Positions 37,273 through 46,452 of a DNA stretch of 64,000 bases are shown piece after piece; within the stretch, counting starts at the first letter, position 1; each line of letters starts with the position of its first letter. The DNA comes from Lachnospiraceae bacterium (lineage in GTDB: Bacteria; Bacillota; Clostridia; Lachnospirales; Lachnospiraceae): NCBI GenBank assembly GCA_021199235.1, contig JAJQIL010000052.1:1-64000 (forward strand), written 5' to 3'. The notes below the pieces were generated by a model. It did no database searches. It was not told the DNA's origin and saw nothing but the letters and a program-made list of their open reading frames with translations. The translations under genes were made by a program, and so were the position numbers.

Positions 37273-38394
37273 ATGGAAGACAGCATTACACCCGGACGGA
37301 TCAAACAGAACAATCAAAATCTGATTTATCATTATTTGTATGCCAATGAGGCTGTCTCTCAGCAGGATATCTGCTTTTCTCTTCACCTGAGCCGCCCGAC
37401 AGTTACCAGCAATCTGGCTGAACTGGAAAGCAAAGGGCTGATCTGTAAAAGCGGGCGCATCAATACCGAATATGTTGGACGGAAAGCTGTCGCATACAGG
37501 ATTGTCCCGGACTACCGTGTCAGTGTGGGGGTAGAGATTCTTGAAAAAGAAATAAAAATAATTGCAGTAGATCTGTATGGAAAGAAAATAGATCGAATGA
37601 TATATGAAATACTTTATTCAGGCAGTGAAGCCTATTGTAAGGAAGTGAGCGATCAGATTCAGCATTTTCTTCAGTCCCTTCAGCTGAGGCAGGAACAGAT
37701 TCTGGGTGTTGGCTTTGCGCTGCAGGGTCTCATTTCTCCCGATGGGGAGCGTGTCATATACGGGAAAATACTGAACTGCACCGGTTTGTCAGTTGAAGCG
37801 TTTCGCAAGTATCTTCCTTATCCGTGTACTTTTATCCACGACGCGGACAGTGCGGCCGTGGCAGAGTTGTGGGCTTCGCCGGGGCTGAAAGATGGAGTAT
37901 ATCTGTCTGTCAGCAGGCATCTTGGCGCGGCCATCATCCGCAATGGGAAAATACTGACCGGCAAACACGGCCACAATGCCACGGTTGAACATATTCAGAT
38001 GAAAGCGGATGGTGCCGTCTGTTATTGCGGGAAAAGAGGCTGTATGGAAACGCTGTGCTCGCTTGACGCACTTTTACGTGGGGATGAAACGCCGGATACT
38101 TTTTTTGTAAATCTGCGCGCGGGGACAGACGACCATCAGCAGCGCTGGAACAAATTTCTGAGCGATCTGGCTTCAGCAATCAACATGATTCATCTGGTAT
38201 ATGATACGGATTTTGTGATCGGCGGCTATCTGGCTCCTTACCTTCGGGAGGACGACATTACGTTCCTGTATCAGAAGATCCGGCAGATGACTCCGTTCAC
38301 TGAGGAGGATGACTTTCTGTCTGTAAGCAAAATGCCGGAACATAATATTACCATAGGAGCGGCATTGCCGTACATTCAGAAATTTCTGGCATGA
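37273..38394 (+). CDS. ROK-family transcriptional repressor
   Basis: 373 residues from ATG 37273 behind CAGGAGGAA. The N-terminal winged helix-turn-helix is about residues 20-70 (SQQDICFSLHLSRPTVTSNL). The ROK sugar-binding domain follows, with the zinc site His240, Cys250, Cys252 and Cys257 (CYCGKRGCMETL). ROK repressors such as XylR and NagC release DNA when they bind a sugar. It probably controls the divergent SDR-symporter operon and itself. The 3' half (37820-38394) is repeated almost exactly at 40248-40822. Confidence 0.92.
   Translation: MEDSITPGRIKQNNQNLIYHYLYANEAVSQQDICFSLHLSRPTVTSNLAELESKGLICKSGRINTEYVGRKAVAYRIVPDYRVSVGVEILEKEIKIIAVDLYGKKIDRMIYEILYSGSEAYCKEVSDQIQHFLQSLQLRQEQILGVGFALQGLISPDGERVIYGKILNCTGLSVEAFRKYLPYPCTFIHDADSAAVAELWASPGLKDGVYLSVSRHLGAAIIRNGKILTGKHGHNATVEHIQMKADGAVCYCGKRGCMETLCSLDALLRGDETPDTFFVNLRAGTDDHQQRWNKFLSDLASAINMIHLVYDTDFVIGGYLAPYLREDDITFLYQKIRQMTPFTEEDDFLSVSKMPEHNITIGAALPYIQKFLA
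37820..38394 (+). repeat. 575-bp direct repeat, copy 1 (ROK gene 3' half)
   Basis: Aligned base for base with 40248-40822 without gaps. I see differences only near the start (CACGACG versus CATGATG) and near the end (AAATTTC versus GGATTCC). The repeats lie 2,428 bp apart in the same orientation. Confidence 0.9.
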
Positions 38395-38434
38395 AACGAG
38401 AACTCCCGGAACGTGAAGTTTGAATAAATTCGGT

Positions 38435-39649
38435 TCAGTTCCATTCCTTTGCCAACAGGAAGTCGCGGATATTGCGGTGCCGGATTCCATCCCGGCTCAT
38501 ATCCAGTTCATCCATCGTGACAACATATTTTGGAAAATTATCACGGATGTTCGCGTATGCTCCGAATTCACGCTGGACGGTCTCCTCTGAGGCCAGCAGA
38601 TAGGAAACCTGGATATACAGCTTTTCCCCCTGATCTTCACAAACGAAATCAATCTCTTTGCCGGAGACCTTGCCAACGGTAACGGAATAACCGCGGCGCA
38701 TCAGCTCCATATACACGATATTTTCAAGGATAAGGTTGATGTCTTTCATGTTGCCGCCAAACACTGCTTCGCGGACACCGTGATCAGCGATATAGTATTT
38801 TTCGTTGACCGTCAGTATCTTCTTTCCCTGAAGATCCTGACGCTTCACCGGGTAGAACAGGAACGCATCGGAACAGGCTTTTATATAGTTGAGTACAGTT
38901 TCCGGAGAGATGGAACGGCCTTCACTTTTCATGTATCTGGAGATAGCTGTGGAAGAAAAAGTGGTACCGATATTGGCGGTGATATAGGCAATGATCCTCT
39001 CCAGCATATCTACATCACGGATGTTGTTGCGTCTGATAATGTCTTTCAGCTCCACAGAATTAAATAAATCACGCAAATATTGACGGCTGGCGGATTCATC
39101 ATAGCGAAGGTTGCCAAGATACGGCATGCCTCCCAGTGTCAGATATCCGGAAAAACACTGTCTGTCATCTGCTTCCGGAAATATGGTGCGGTACAGTTCC
39201 GTGAATTCTCTGAATGAGAACGGGTAAATGACAAATTCTACGTACCGTCCGGCAAGATAGGTGGCAAGCTCGCCGGAAAGCAGTCTGGCATTGGAACCGG
39301 TAATATAGATATCACAATCCAGCTCTACACGGAAAGAGTTGATACATTTTTCCCAGTCAGAAACCTCCTGTATCTCATCAAAAAACAAATAGACCTTGCC
39401 GCTGATCTCAGCCGCTCTTCGTAAAATCTCTTCATGCAAAGATGCGGCAGTACAAAGATGCGCATTGCTCATGTTTTCAAAATTCAGAGAAATAAACTGT
39501 CCCGGGTCAATCCCTTCGTCAGTAAGCTCTTCCTGAATCAGAGTCAGCATGACAGACTTGCCGCTGCGGCGGATGCCTGTCAGGACCTTGATCAGGTCAT
39601 TTCCGATAAATGGACGGATACGGCTCATATAAGTTTCACGTTTAATCAT
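38435..39649 (-). CDS. ATP-binding protein, AAA_14 plus DUF4143 type
   Basis: 404 residues from the ATG at 39649, behind AAGGGGG. Walker A TGIRRSGKS (residues 24-32), Walker B KVYLFFDEIQEV, sensor-like ITGSNARLL, and the C-terminal DUF4143 nuclease-like part (SGKEIDFVCEDQGEKLYIQV). These ATPases are abundant in anaerobes; their role is unknown. The gene lies between the two ROK repeats and points against them, in a stretch otherwise made of gene relics, so it may have arrived with a rearrangement. Confidence 0.88.
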   Translation of the reverse strand: MIKRETYMSRIRPFIGNDLIKVLTGIRRSGKSVMLTLIQEELTDEGIDPGQFISLNFENMSNAHLCTAASLHEEILRRAAEISGKVYLFFDEIQEVSDWEKCINSFRVELDCDIYITGSNARLLSGELATYLAGRYVEFVIYPFSFREFTELYRTIFPEADDRQCFSGYLTLGGMPYLGNLRYDESASRQYLRDLFNSVELKDIIRRNNIRDVDMLERIIAYITANIGTTFSSTAISRYMKSEGRSISPETVLNYIKACSDAFLFYPVKRQDLQGKKILTVNEKYYIADHGVREAVFGGNMKDINLILENIVYMELMRRGYSVTVGKVSGKEIDFVCEDQGEKLYIQVSYLLASEETVQREFGAYANIRDNFPKYVVTMDELDMSRDGIRHRNIRDFLLAKEWN

Positions 39650-39821
39650 ACAGATCAGCCCCCTTACTAAACCTGAGCCTATGATATCACAGGTGTACCT
39701 GATATTCAAGGATGAAAAATGATTTTTGTAAGATATAACTGATAAAGTACAAAAATCGACAAAATCAGGCAGATAGAATGAATTCGCGACATATCAGACG
39801 CCGCTTTGGAACGGGTTTCTG

Positions 39822-39883
39822 TAAAAAAAAGAAACCTTACTGAAAAAAACGCTACTGCAAAAAAATCTGATTTGTAGCAGAAT
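39822..39883 (+). promoter_or_regulatory. Orphan tandem operator in the relic zone (operator copy d)
   Basis: A-tract plus GAAACC (to 39836), then A-tract plus GCTACT (to 39856), with ACY triplets 20 bp apart. CAGAAT at 39878-39883 is at the conserved -10 position. No intact gene follows. It closely matches the copy before GH30 (the GAAACCTTACTGAAAAAAA core is shared), so it probably once served a lost sugar gene. Confidence 0.5.
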
Positions 39884-39908
39884 ATAGGCAATCAGACTGG
39901 AAAAAACG

Positions 39909-39983
39909 CAAAGTTAACCCGTATTTCTGCATCACCTCAGCGAACGGACTCCGCCCTAAATCAGAGGAATTCAGATCAGATTC
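39909..39983 (-). pseudogene. Relic of a LacI-like sugar-sensor gene
   Basis: A 25-codon stretch reads ESDLNSSDLGRSPFAEV and on to MQKYGLTL. It matches the segment of the sensor at 22925-24883 that reads ESELDSSDPRRDLCAEV (15 of 25 residues identical by eye). The frame is not open on either side. This is a fragment of a paralogous regulator. Confidence 0.55.
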
Positions 39984-40054
39984 ACGGATGACAGCATCTG
40001 AAAAAACAGCACAACAAAAGGCAAAATTTTACAAAACGGACAGTGGGAAAGAAC

Positions 40055-40177
40055 CGCCCGGATCTTCCGACGTCCTGGACGAATTACATCGGGGTGGAAG
40101 ATATGTGTGCGGTGGTGAATCACACGGCGGGAGGTTATGTCTTCTATAAGACCCCGCAGTACCACAGGATCACCCGG
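40055..40177 (+). pseudogene. N-terminal relic of a GH94 phosphorylase gene
   Basis: The frame reads RPDLPTSWTNYIGVEDM and then HTAGGYVFYKTPQYHRITR, the N-terminal pattern of cellobiose/laminaribiose-type GH94 enzymes, a different subgroup from the two GH94 genes at 4.6-11.6 kb. The rest of the enzyme is missing. The frame runs on, through about 70 bases I cannot assign, into the duplicated ROK segment. Confidence 0.6.
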
Positions 40178-40247
40178 GGAAATACGCCAGTCTTGTGCTA
40201 TTGGATGAGGAGCTTTCCCTTCGCGAAGTGTATATTCATGGGCATCA

Positions 40248-40822
40248 ATCCGTGTACTTTTATCCATGATGCGGACAGTGCGGCCGTGGCAGAGTTGTGG
40301 GCTTCGCCGGGGCTGAAAGATGGAGTATATCTGTCTGTCAGCAGGCATCTTGGCGCGGCCATCATCCGCAATGGGAAAATACTGACCGGCAAACACGGCC
40401 ACAATGCCACGGTTGAACATATTCAGATGAAAGCGGATGGTGCCGTCTGTTATTGCGGGAAAAGAGGCTGTATGGAAACGCTGTGCTCGCTTGACGCACT
40501 TTTACGTGGGGATGAAACGCCGGATACTTTTTTTGTAAATCTGCGCGCGGGGACAGACGACCATCAGCAGCGCTGGAACAAATTTCTGAGCGATCTGGCT
40601 TCAGCAATCAACATGATTCATCTGGTATATGATACGGATTTTGTGATCGGCGGCTATCTGGCTCCTTACCTTCGGGAGGACGACATTACGTTCCTGTATC
40701 AGAAGATCCGGCAGATGACTCCGTTCACTGAGGAGGATGACTTTCTGTCTGTAAGCAAAATGCCGGAACATAATATTACCATAGGAGCGGCATTGCCGTA
40801 CATTCAGGGATTCCTGGCATGA
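40248..40822 (+). pseudogene. 575-bp direct repeat, copy 2: truncated ROK gene
   Basis: Codes for the C-terminal 190 residues of the ROK repressor (from CTFIHDADS to PYIQGFLA), including the zinc motif, but has no helix-turn-helix and no start of its own. In frame it is fused to the GH94 relic from 40043, which would give a 259-residue chimera; I doubt that it functions. The junction lies at a sequence shared by both partners (ATCCGTGTACTTTTATCCA), which suggests recombination at short homology. Confidence 0.85.
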
Positions 40823-40883
40823 CAGTATATGAAAAAGCATCACAACGAATGTGAATGCCGGTGAGGCACTTTGAAGTGAATAT

Positions 40884-40943
40884 TAAAAATGACACTTTAA
40901 GGGAAAAAATAGCACCGAATCAAAATCGGCATTTTGTTATCAT
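40884..40943 (+). promoter_or_regulatory. Tandem operator and -10 box of the module 4 regulator gene (operator copy c)
   Basis: A-tract plus GACACT (to 40896), then A-tract plus GCACC (to 40916), with ACY triplets 20 bp apart. TATCAT at 40938-40943 begins 44 bp after the first ACT. No -35 is visible. It suggests that this regulator gene is itself controlled by the operator-binding protein, possibly its own product. Confidence 0.6.
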
Positions 40944-41004
40944 GAGAAAAGAGTGAGAATCATGCGCGTCTGTGTGCATCGATTATCAAAAAGGAAGAGG
41001 GAAG

Positions 41005-41865
41005 ATGAACGGATACAGGATGGTCATCGCAGATGATGAAAAAATGATCCGGGACGGTCTGGCCGGTATGAAACGGGACAGGCAGCAGATTGAAGTTGTC
41101 GGTGTAGCCAGAAACGGACTGGAAGCACAGGAATATATCGATGGAATGGAATTTGACATTCTGCTGACGGATATCAAAATGCCCGGAATGGGCGGAGTGG
41201 AGCTGGCAAAAAATCTGCAAAATACGAATGCTTCCGCGAAGACGATCCTGCTGAGCGGCTACGGGGAGTTTTCTCTTGCGCAGCAGGCGATCGGCTGCGG
41301 TGTGTTTGACTATATTTTAAAACCCTCCACGCCGGCTCAGATTTTTGACAGCGTAAAAAGAGCCTGCGAAGCGATCGATCAGGAACGGCAGTCGAAGCGG
41401 TATGTACGGAATCTGGAGCAGAAGGTGGATGGATACCGGGAAGTACTGGGCGTCAGAGAAGTGGTGGAGGATACGGATAAATCAGCGAATATCCATGACA
41501 TGCTTTCCTATATTTATGCTCATTACGCAGAGAACCTTACACTTTCTCAGCTGGCGGAGCAATTCTATTTCAGTCCGGTCTATATGAGCTCTTATATCAA
41601 ACGGCATACCGGGCATACATTTCTGGAGATCCTGACTTCTGTGCGGATGTTTCACACGGCGCGGCTGCTGAGGGATACATCGCTGAGAAACCGGGAGATT
41701 GGAATGCGAGTCGGTATCCAGGACGAGCGTTATCTGGGTCAGGTGTTTAAGAAAACGTTTGGAGTGACACCCTATGAATATCGAAAGCAGACGTCGGACC
41801 CGGCCGGGAGACCGGACGGCATGGAGACACTGGAGAGCTATATGCGAAAGAATATAAAAGTATAA
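41005..41865 (+). CDS. Response regulator with AraC-type DNA-binding domain (short form)
   Basis: 286 residues from ATG 41005 behind GGAAGAGGGA. The receiver domain has Asp56 (LLTDIKMPGMGG) and Lys in ILKPST. A short linker leads straight to the AraC domain (LTLSQLAEQFYFSPVYMSSY, REIGMRVGIQDERYLGQVF), so it lacks the long middle region of the other two regulators in this window. Together with the kinase 51 bases downstream it forms the two-component system of module 4, and it is preceded by the tandem operator. Confidence 0.92.
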   Translation: MNGYRMVIADDEKMIRDGLAGMKRDRQQIEVVGVARNGLEAQEYIDGMEFDILLTDIKMPGMGGVELAKNLQNTNASAKTILLSGYGEFSLAQQAIGCGVFDYILKPSTPAQIFDSVKRACEAIDQERQSKRYVRNLEQKVDGYREVLGVREVVEDTDKSANIHDMLSYIYAHYAENLTLSQLAEQFYFSPVYMSSYIKRHTGHTFLEILTSVRMFHTARLLRDTSLRNREIGMRVGIQDERYLGQVFKKTFGVTPYEYRKQTSDPAGRPDGMETLESYMRKNIKV

Positions 41866-41916
41866 AGAAAGAGTGCGGAGGGAGAGGCCGAAAAAGAGAA
41901 CCGGGGGTTTTCCTGT

Positions 41917-43812
41917 ATGTTGAAAAAAATGATTCAGGGTCTTACAGCCATGCCGAAACAAGTGTCCGGATGGTTTCGGAAAAAGGGACAGGGCTTCAGT
42001 TTCAGTAAAAAGCTGATTCTGATCTATCTGGCTGTCATTCTGGTCTCCGTCATAGGCAGTTCCCTGCTCTTCTATGTGTTTTCCGCGAAAGCCATGCGGG
42101 AAAAAACCTGTGACTATCTGAAAAACCTGGCTTCCGTGACGATGTCCAAGGTGGAATTATCCGTTGAGAATGTAGAAAATACCGCATTTTACATTTCAGG
42201 AAATGAACAGATGCAGAGCCTGCTTTATCGGAATTACGATGAGGACGACCGTATTTCCAGATATCAACAGTACAATGATGTCTGTGACCTGCTCTCTTAT
42301 TATGTCTTTCTTTCTCAGGAAATCGCTTCCATATACATTAACGCGACAGACGGACAGAGTTACAGCTACACAAAATTTAACCGGGCTCCGCCGGATGAAG
42401 AACTGTGGAATGAGGAACGGGAATGGATTTGTACGGATGGACACATTTATCTGCGCAGGAAAATGTATCGTTTTGAGGATCAGACTCTTCTGGGGACGAT
42501 GCTGATCGATGTGCAGCCGACGGTATTCTATGATATTGTCAAAGACATTTCCTATGATGCGGGCAGCATCGTGTATATCACAGATCAGGAAGGCAGCATC
42601 GTATCCGGTCAGAACACCGAGATGACGGGACAGGCGTTTTCCGATGTGCTTCCGGTGAGAGATGACGGTGAGACGTTTGAAACAGTTGTCATGGACGGGA
42701 GCAGGTATGTCTTCTACACCGGCTGTGAGATCGCAAATGGCTGGCGACTGGTACTGGCGGTTCCGGAATCGTACTTTCTGTCGGATATTCAGAAGCTGCA
42801 GATTCATATGGCCATTCTGCTGACAGTGACCTGCCTGCTGGCTGTCGGGCTGGTTGTGGCTGCGGGAAAAGGGATTACACGGCCGATCACCAGTCTCTCC
42901 GACGCCATGAAACGCTTTGGACAGGGAGATTTCGAAGTGAGCTGCGAAGCAGAGGGAGAGGATGAGATTGCCGTTCTGGCGAACAGTTTTAACCAGATGG
43001 TGAATGATATCCGCACCCTGATCGATGAGGCATATGAGCAGGAAATGATGCAGCAGGAGATTGAAATGAAATCTCTCCAGATGCAGATCAATCCGCATTT
43101 TCTGTACAATACGCTGGATACGATCAACTGGATCGCGCGGCTGAACGGAGTGGATCAGATCGGAGATCTTACATACTCTCTGGGTAATCTGATGCGCTAC
43201 TCCCTTTCCAAAAAGGATTTTGTGACAATCGATGAGGAGCTGAAGAACCTCAGGGATTATGTGGAAATACAGAATGTGCGCTATGGGGATCGTATGACGG
43301 TCTCTTATGAGGCGGATCCGGAACTGCTGGATACTTATGTGCCCAAGCTTCTGCTGCAGCCGATCCTGGAGAACGCGATCATCCATGGGGTGGAGGACAA
43401 AATCGAGCCCGCGCTGATACAGATCCGTATTTATCATGAAGAGGATGACCTGTATATGGTAGTCGAGGATGATGGCGTCGGAATGTCACAGGAGGCGATC
43501 GAAGGGCTTCTGGACCTGCATCCGGCTAATTCCATGAATCAAACGGTTTGGCACGGTTCTGCGGAGCCGGTGAAGTCCGGAGAGACACAGGCTCAGATAC
43601 AGAACCGTTCTGTTCTGAAAGATCAGAAGGGAACTTCCCATACACACACATCGATCGGCGTCAACAATGTCAACCGTCGGATCCAGAAGGTCTTTGGGCC
43701 GTCCTGCGGCCTGCAGATCCAGAGCCAGCTCGGATCCGGGACGAAGGTAACGCTGCGGATGCGGATCATGCGGCAGCCGCCGGATATGCGGCTGGAATAC
43801 TACAGCGGATGA
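41917..43812 (+). CDS. Sensor histidine kinase, YesM type
   Basis: 631 residues. Helix 1 is about residues 32-56 (KLILIYLAVILVSVIGSSLL), followed by an extracellular Cache-type sensor and helix 2 about 293-315 (MAILLTVTCLLAVGLVVAAG). HAMP follows (GITRPITSLSDAMKRFGQGD), then His394 (QINPHFLYNTLD), N-box LQPILENAIIHGVE, DDGVGMS, and a hydrophilic insertion (about 535-570) before the GVNNVNRRI box. It should sense an extracellular sugar-protein complex and phosphorylate the regulator at 41005. Confidence 0.92.
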   Translation: MLKKMIQGLTAMPKQVSGWFRKKGQGFSFSKKLILIYLAVILVSVIGSSLLFYVFSAKAMREKTCDYLKNLASVTMSKVELSVENVENTAFYISGNEQMQSLLYRNYDEDDRISRYQQYNDVCDLLSYYVFLSQEIASIYINATDGQSYSYTKFNRAPPDEELWNEEREWICTDGHIYLRRKMYRFEDQTLLGTMLIDVQPTVFYDIVKDISYDAGSIVYITDQEGSIVSGQNTEMTGQAFSDVLPVRDDGETFETVVMDGSRYVFYTGCEIANGWRLVLAVPESYFLSDIQKLQIHMAILLTVTCLLAVGLVVAAGKGITRPITSLSDAMKRFGQGDFEVSCEAEGEDEIAVLANSFNQMVNDIRTLIDEAYEQEMMQQEIEMKSLQMQINPHFLYNTLDTINWIARLNGVDQIGDLTYSLGNLMRYSLSKKDFVTIDEELKNLRDYVEIQNVRYGDRMTVSYEADPELLDTYVPKLLLQPILENAIIHGVEDKIEPALIQIRIYHEEDDLYMVVEDDGVGMSQEAIEGLLDLHPANSMNQTVWHGSAEPVKSGETQAQIQNRSVLKDQKGTSHTHTSIGVNNVNRRIQKVFGPSCGLQIQSQLGSGTKVTLRMRIMRQPPDMRLEYYSG

Positions 43813-43887
43813 TGCTGACAGATGATCCCTGTGCTTCACACTGCCATGGAGCATCTTAAAAATTTCAACATTCCTCTTAAGAGTCTT

Positions 43888-43918
43888 TGTACACGGAGCT
43901 TTGGATTTTTTCTATAAT
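43888..43918 (+). promoter_or_regulatory. Candidate promoter of the module 4 binding-protein gene
   Basis: TATAAT at 43913-43918 with a weak TTGTAC at 43888-43893 (19-bp spacer). It lies 59 bases upstream of the ATG. The tandem operator pattern is not clearly present here. Confidence 0.4.
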
Positions 43919-43976
43919 CAGACCATACAAAACAACCGAACGGGCGGCGAAGCCCGGGCAAAAGAAGGAGGTTCTT

Positions 43977-45263
43977 ATGAAAAGAAAGGCATTAGCAATT
44001 GCACTGACGGCAGCCATGGCAATGGGACTTGTGTCATCGGTTCCGGTGATGGCGGAAGAGGAGCAGGTGACGATCAAAGTATTTTCCAATCTTCCGGATC
44101 GGACGAGCGGTCAGGGACTGATTGAGCAGACTCTGTTTGACATGTATATGGAAGAGAATCCGAATGTCACGATCGAGGTCGAGGCGCTGGATGATGAGAG
44201 CTACAAGACCAAGTTCAAGGCATATGCTTCGGGAAGCAGCATGCCGGATCTGGTAAATGTGTGGGGCCAGCCGGCGTTTATCAGTGAGGTGATAGACGCC
44301 GGACTGCTGGCAGAGCTGAACGAGGAGGATTACGCGGATTACAATTTCCTGGATGGTTCGCTGAACGGATTTTCACAGGACGGGAAGCTGTATGGCCTCG
44401 CAAGAAATACGGATGTCATGGGCTTCTACTATAATAAGGCGATCTTCGAGGAATGCGGAGTGGAAGTACCGACGACCTGGGATGAGCTGATCGGCGCGGT
44501 GCAGACGATTACGGATGCGGGATACATCGCCATCTCTATGGACGGCTCCGACAAGTATCCGATCGCGATCCTGATTGAAGATATTTATCAGAAGATCGCG
44601 GGGGGCGCGGATACCTATAGCAATGCGGTGGCAGCGGTGGAATCCGGCAGCTATGATGAGAACTGGACACAGGCGGCGCAGATGGTTGTGGATCTGGTTG
44701 AAGCGGGCGGCTTCCAGACCGGATTTGAGACCACGGATTACGGCACAGCCCTGAACCTGTTTACAAATGGCCAGGCAGCCATGTATTACATGGGCAGCTG
44801 GGAAATGTCCATGGCGACCAATGAAGACATTGATGAAGAGACAAGAAATAACATCAGCGTATTTACCATGCCGCTGGTAGACGGCGGGACCGGTACGGCG
44901 ACAGAGATCTGTGCCTGGAACGGCGGCGGATATTCCGTGACGGCAAACTCGGAAGTGAAGGATGAAGCGATCGCCCTTCTGAACTACATGTTTGAGCCGG
45001 ATCACTGGTCAAAGCTGGCGTGGGAGAACGGTGTATGTATGTCCGCACAGAACTTCAGCGACTATCTGACCGGAGAAGAGACCTCCCTGCAGCTTGAATG
45101 GATCGACATCGTAAGCGGATCGACCAGCGTTTCCGGTACTCCGATCAACGATCTGGGCACAAGTGAGTTCAAGACAGTGTGCGAGGATTCCTGTGTAGAG
45201 CTGGCGATCGGCAGCCTTTCGGTAGAAGAATTCTACAGCGCGCTCGCGGCTCTTGCACAGTAA
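43977..45263 (+). CDS. Extracellular sugar-binding protein of an ABC importer (family 1)
   Basis: 428 residues from ATG 43977 behind AAGGAGG. The signal peptide is MKRKALAIALTAAMAMGLVS with a type I site at VMAEEE and no Cys, so no lipid anchor. The mature protein has the MalE-type fold (YKTKFKAYASGSSMPDLVNV, GLARNTDVMGFYYNKAIFEE, NGQAAMYYMGSWEM). It is the binding protein for the two permeases downstream. A terminator-like hairpin at 45390 lies in the 300-base gap before them and probably lowers permease expression. Confidence 0.92.
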   Translation: MKRKALAIALTAAMAMGLVSSVPVMAEEEQVTIKVFSNLPDRTSGQGLIEQTLFDMYMEENPNVTIEVEALDDESYKTKFKAYASGSSMPDLVNVWGQPAFISEVIDAGLLAELNEEDYADYNFLDGSLNGFSQDGKLYGLARNTDVMGFYYNKAIFEECGVEVPTTWDELIGAVQTITDAGYIAISMDGSDKYPIAILIEDIYQKIAGGADTYSNAVAAVESGSYDENWTQAAQMVVDLVEAGGFQTGFETTDYGTALNLFTNGQAAMYYMGSWEMSMATNEDIDEETRNNISVFTMPLVDGGTGTATEICAWNGGGYSVTANSEVKDEAIALLNYMFEPDHWSKLAWENGVCMSAQNFSDYLTGEETSLQLEWIDIVSGSTSVSGTPINDLGTSEFKTVCEDSCVELAIGSLSVEEFYSALAALAQ

Positions 45264-45389
45264 GCCGCTTCTCAGAAAAGATACGGAAAGAACCGGCTGC
45301 AGAATCCAGGAAAAATGCGCGATCGGCAGGTCACCATGCGATCGGGCAGGAGAAATCGGATAGGGGGAGTTACCTGTGTGAATAAAAAA

Positions 45390-45422
45390 CAGGGGGGAGA
45401 GGCGCTCCCTCCTGATTTTTTT
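45390..45422 (+). terminator. Terminator or attenuator between binding protein and permeases
   Basis: A 10-bp stem (CAGGGGGGAG with CTCCCTCCTG, one G-T pair), a 5-base loop, then ATTTTTTT. No new promoter is obvious before the permease gene, so partial read-through is likely. Confidence 0.7.
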
Positions 45423-45567
45423 CCCAAACGTCTGCAGCGTTACGGAACCATATGCCGCCGACTGCCAGAAATCGAATGCCGGTATGCATGCGGACACCGT
45501 GGCGGCAGTAACATCACGGAGCTTGGGTCGTAACATCGTTTTTATATTCCAATGGAAGGAGGAGAAC

Positions 45568-46440
45568 ATGAAGAAACTATACAGCAACAAGCGCGTTATT
45601 TTTTCACTTGTAGCGCCGGGCTTATTTATGTTTACCGTAGCCATACTTGCGCCGATTCTTCTGAGTATATATTACAGCTTTACAAATTATTCCGGTATCG
45701 GGGATTACTGGTTTATCGGTATCGAGAATTATACGGCGCTGTTTCACGATTCGGTATTCTGGAGAGCCTTAAAGAATTCCCTGTTCCTGGCGATCGGATT
45801 TATCTGTATTCAGCATCCGCTTGCGGTCTTTGTGGCGGTAAAGCTGGATAAGCTGCAGGGAAAAGCAGAAGGTATTTTCCGCTGCATTTACTTTATCCCA
45901 AATGTCATTTCAGTAGCGGTCATTGCTTATCTGTGGAAGTTTATCTACAATCCGAACTTCGGTCTTCTGCAGAAGATCCTGGAATTCTTCGGTTATAAGG
46001 GCACCATCAACCCGCTCGGCTCCGGGACGGCGATCTGGGCGGTGCTTGTCGTTCTGATCTGGCATGGCTTCGGCTGGGGAATGCTGATCTATTATACCGG
46101 TGTAAAGAACATTGACCCGATCCTCTATGAAGCTGCGGCGATCGACGGCGCATCCGGGACATCGACCTTTTTCCGGGTTACGCTGCCGCTGATGAAGCCG
46201 GTCATCCAGGTGAATGTTACCATGGCGATCATCTCCGCGCTGAAACAGATGGAGACGGTATATCTGCTTACGGACGGCGGACCCGGCAATGAGACGCAGT
46301 TTATGGCGAGCTATCTGTACAAACAGGCGTTCAGCTCCTACAAATACGGCTACGGAAATGCGATCAGCGTTATTTTTATCCTGATCTGTCTGCTGGCGAA
46401 CCTGATCCTGCAAAAAGTATTTCAGGAAAAAGAAGCATAG
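45568..46440 (+). CDS. Sugar ABC transporter permease, MalF/UgpA type
   Basis: 290 residues from ATG 45568 behind AAGGAGGAG. Six helices, the first about residues 10-33 (FSLVAPGLFMFTVAILAPIL). EAA loop EAAAIDGASGTSTFFRVTLP and the family signature YLLTDGGPGNETQ. It pairs with the permease starting 12 bases after its stop and receives sugar from the binding protein at 43977. No ATPase gene accompanies it. Confidence 0.93.
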   Translation: MKKLYSNKRVIFSLVAPGLFMFTVAILAPILLSIYYSFTNYSGIGDYWFIGIENYTALFHDSVFWRALKNSLFLAIGFICIQHPLAVFVAVKLDKLQGKAEGIFRCIYFIPNVISVAVIAYLWKFIYNPNFGLLQKILEFFGYKGTINPLGSGTAIWAVLVVLIWHGFGWGMLIYYTGVKNIDPILYEAAAIDGASGTSTFFRVTLPLMKPVIQVNVTMAIISALKQMETVYLLTDGGPGNETQFMASYLYKQAFSSYKYGYGNAISVIFILICLLANLILQKVFQEKEA

Positions 46441-46452
46441 GAGGTGTATAAA

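Noticed and set aside
40043..40822. A real 259-residue gene at 40043
   Set aside because: It joins a GH94 N-terminal fragment to the ROK C-terminal half through unassigned sequence; a chimera of relics.
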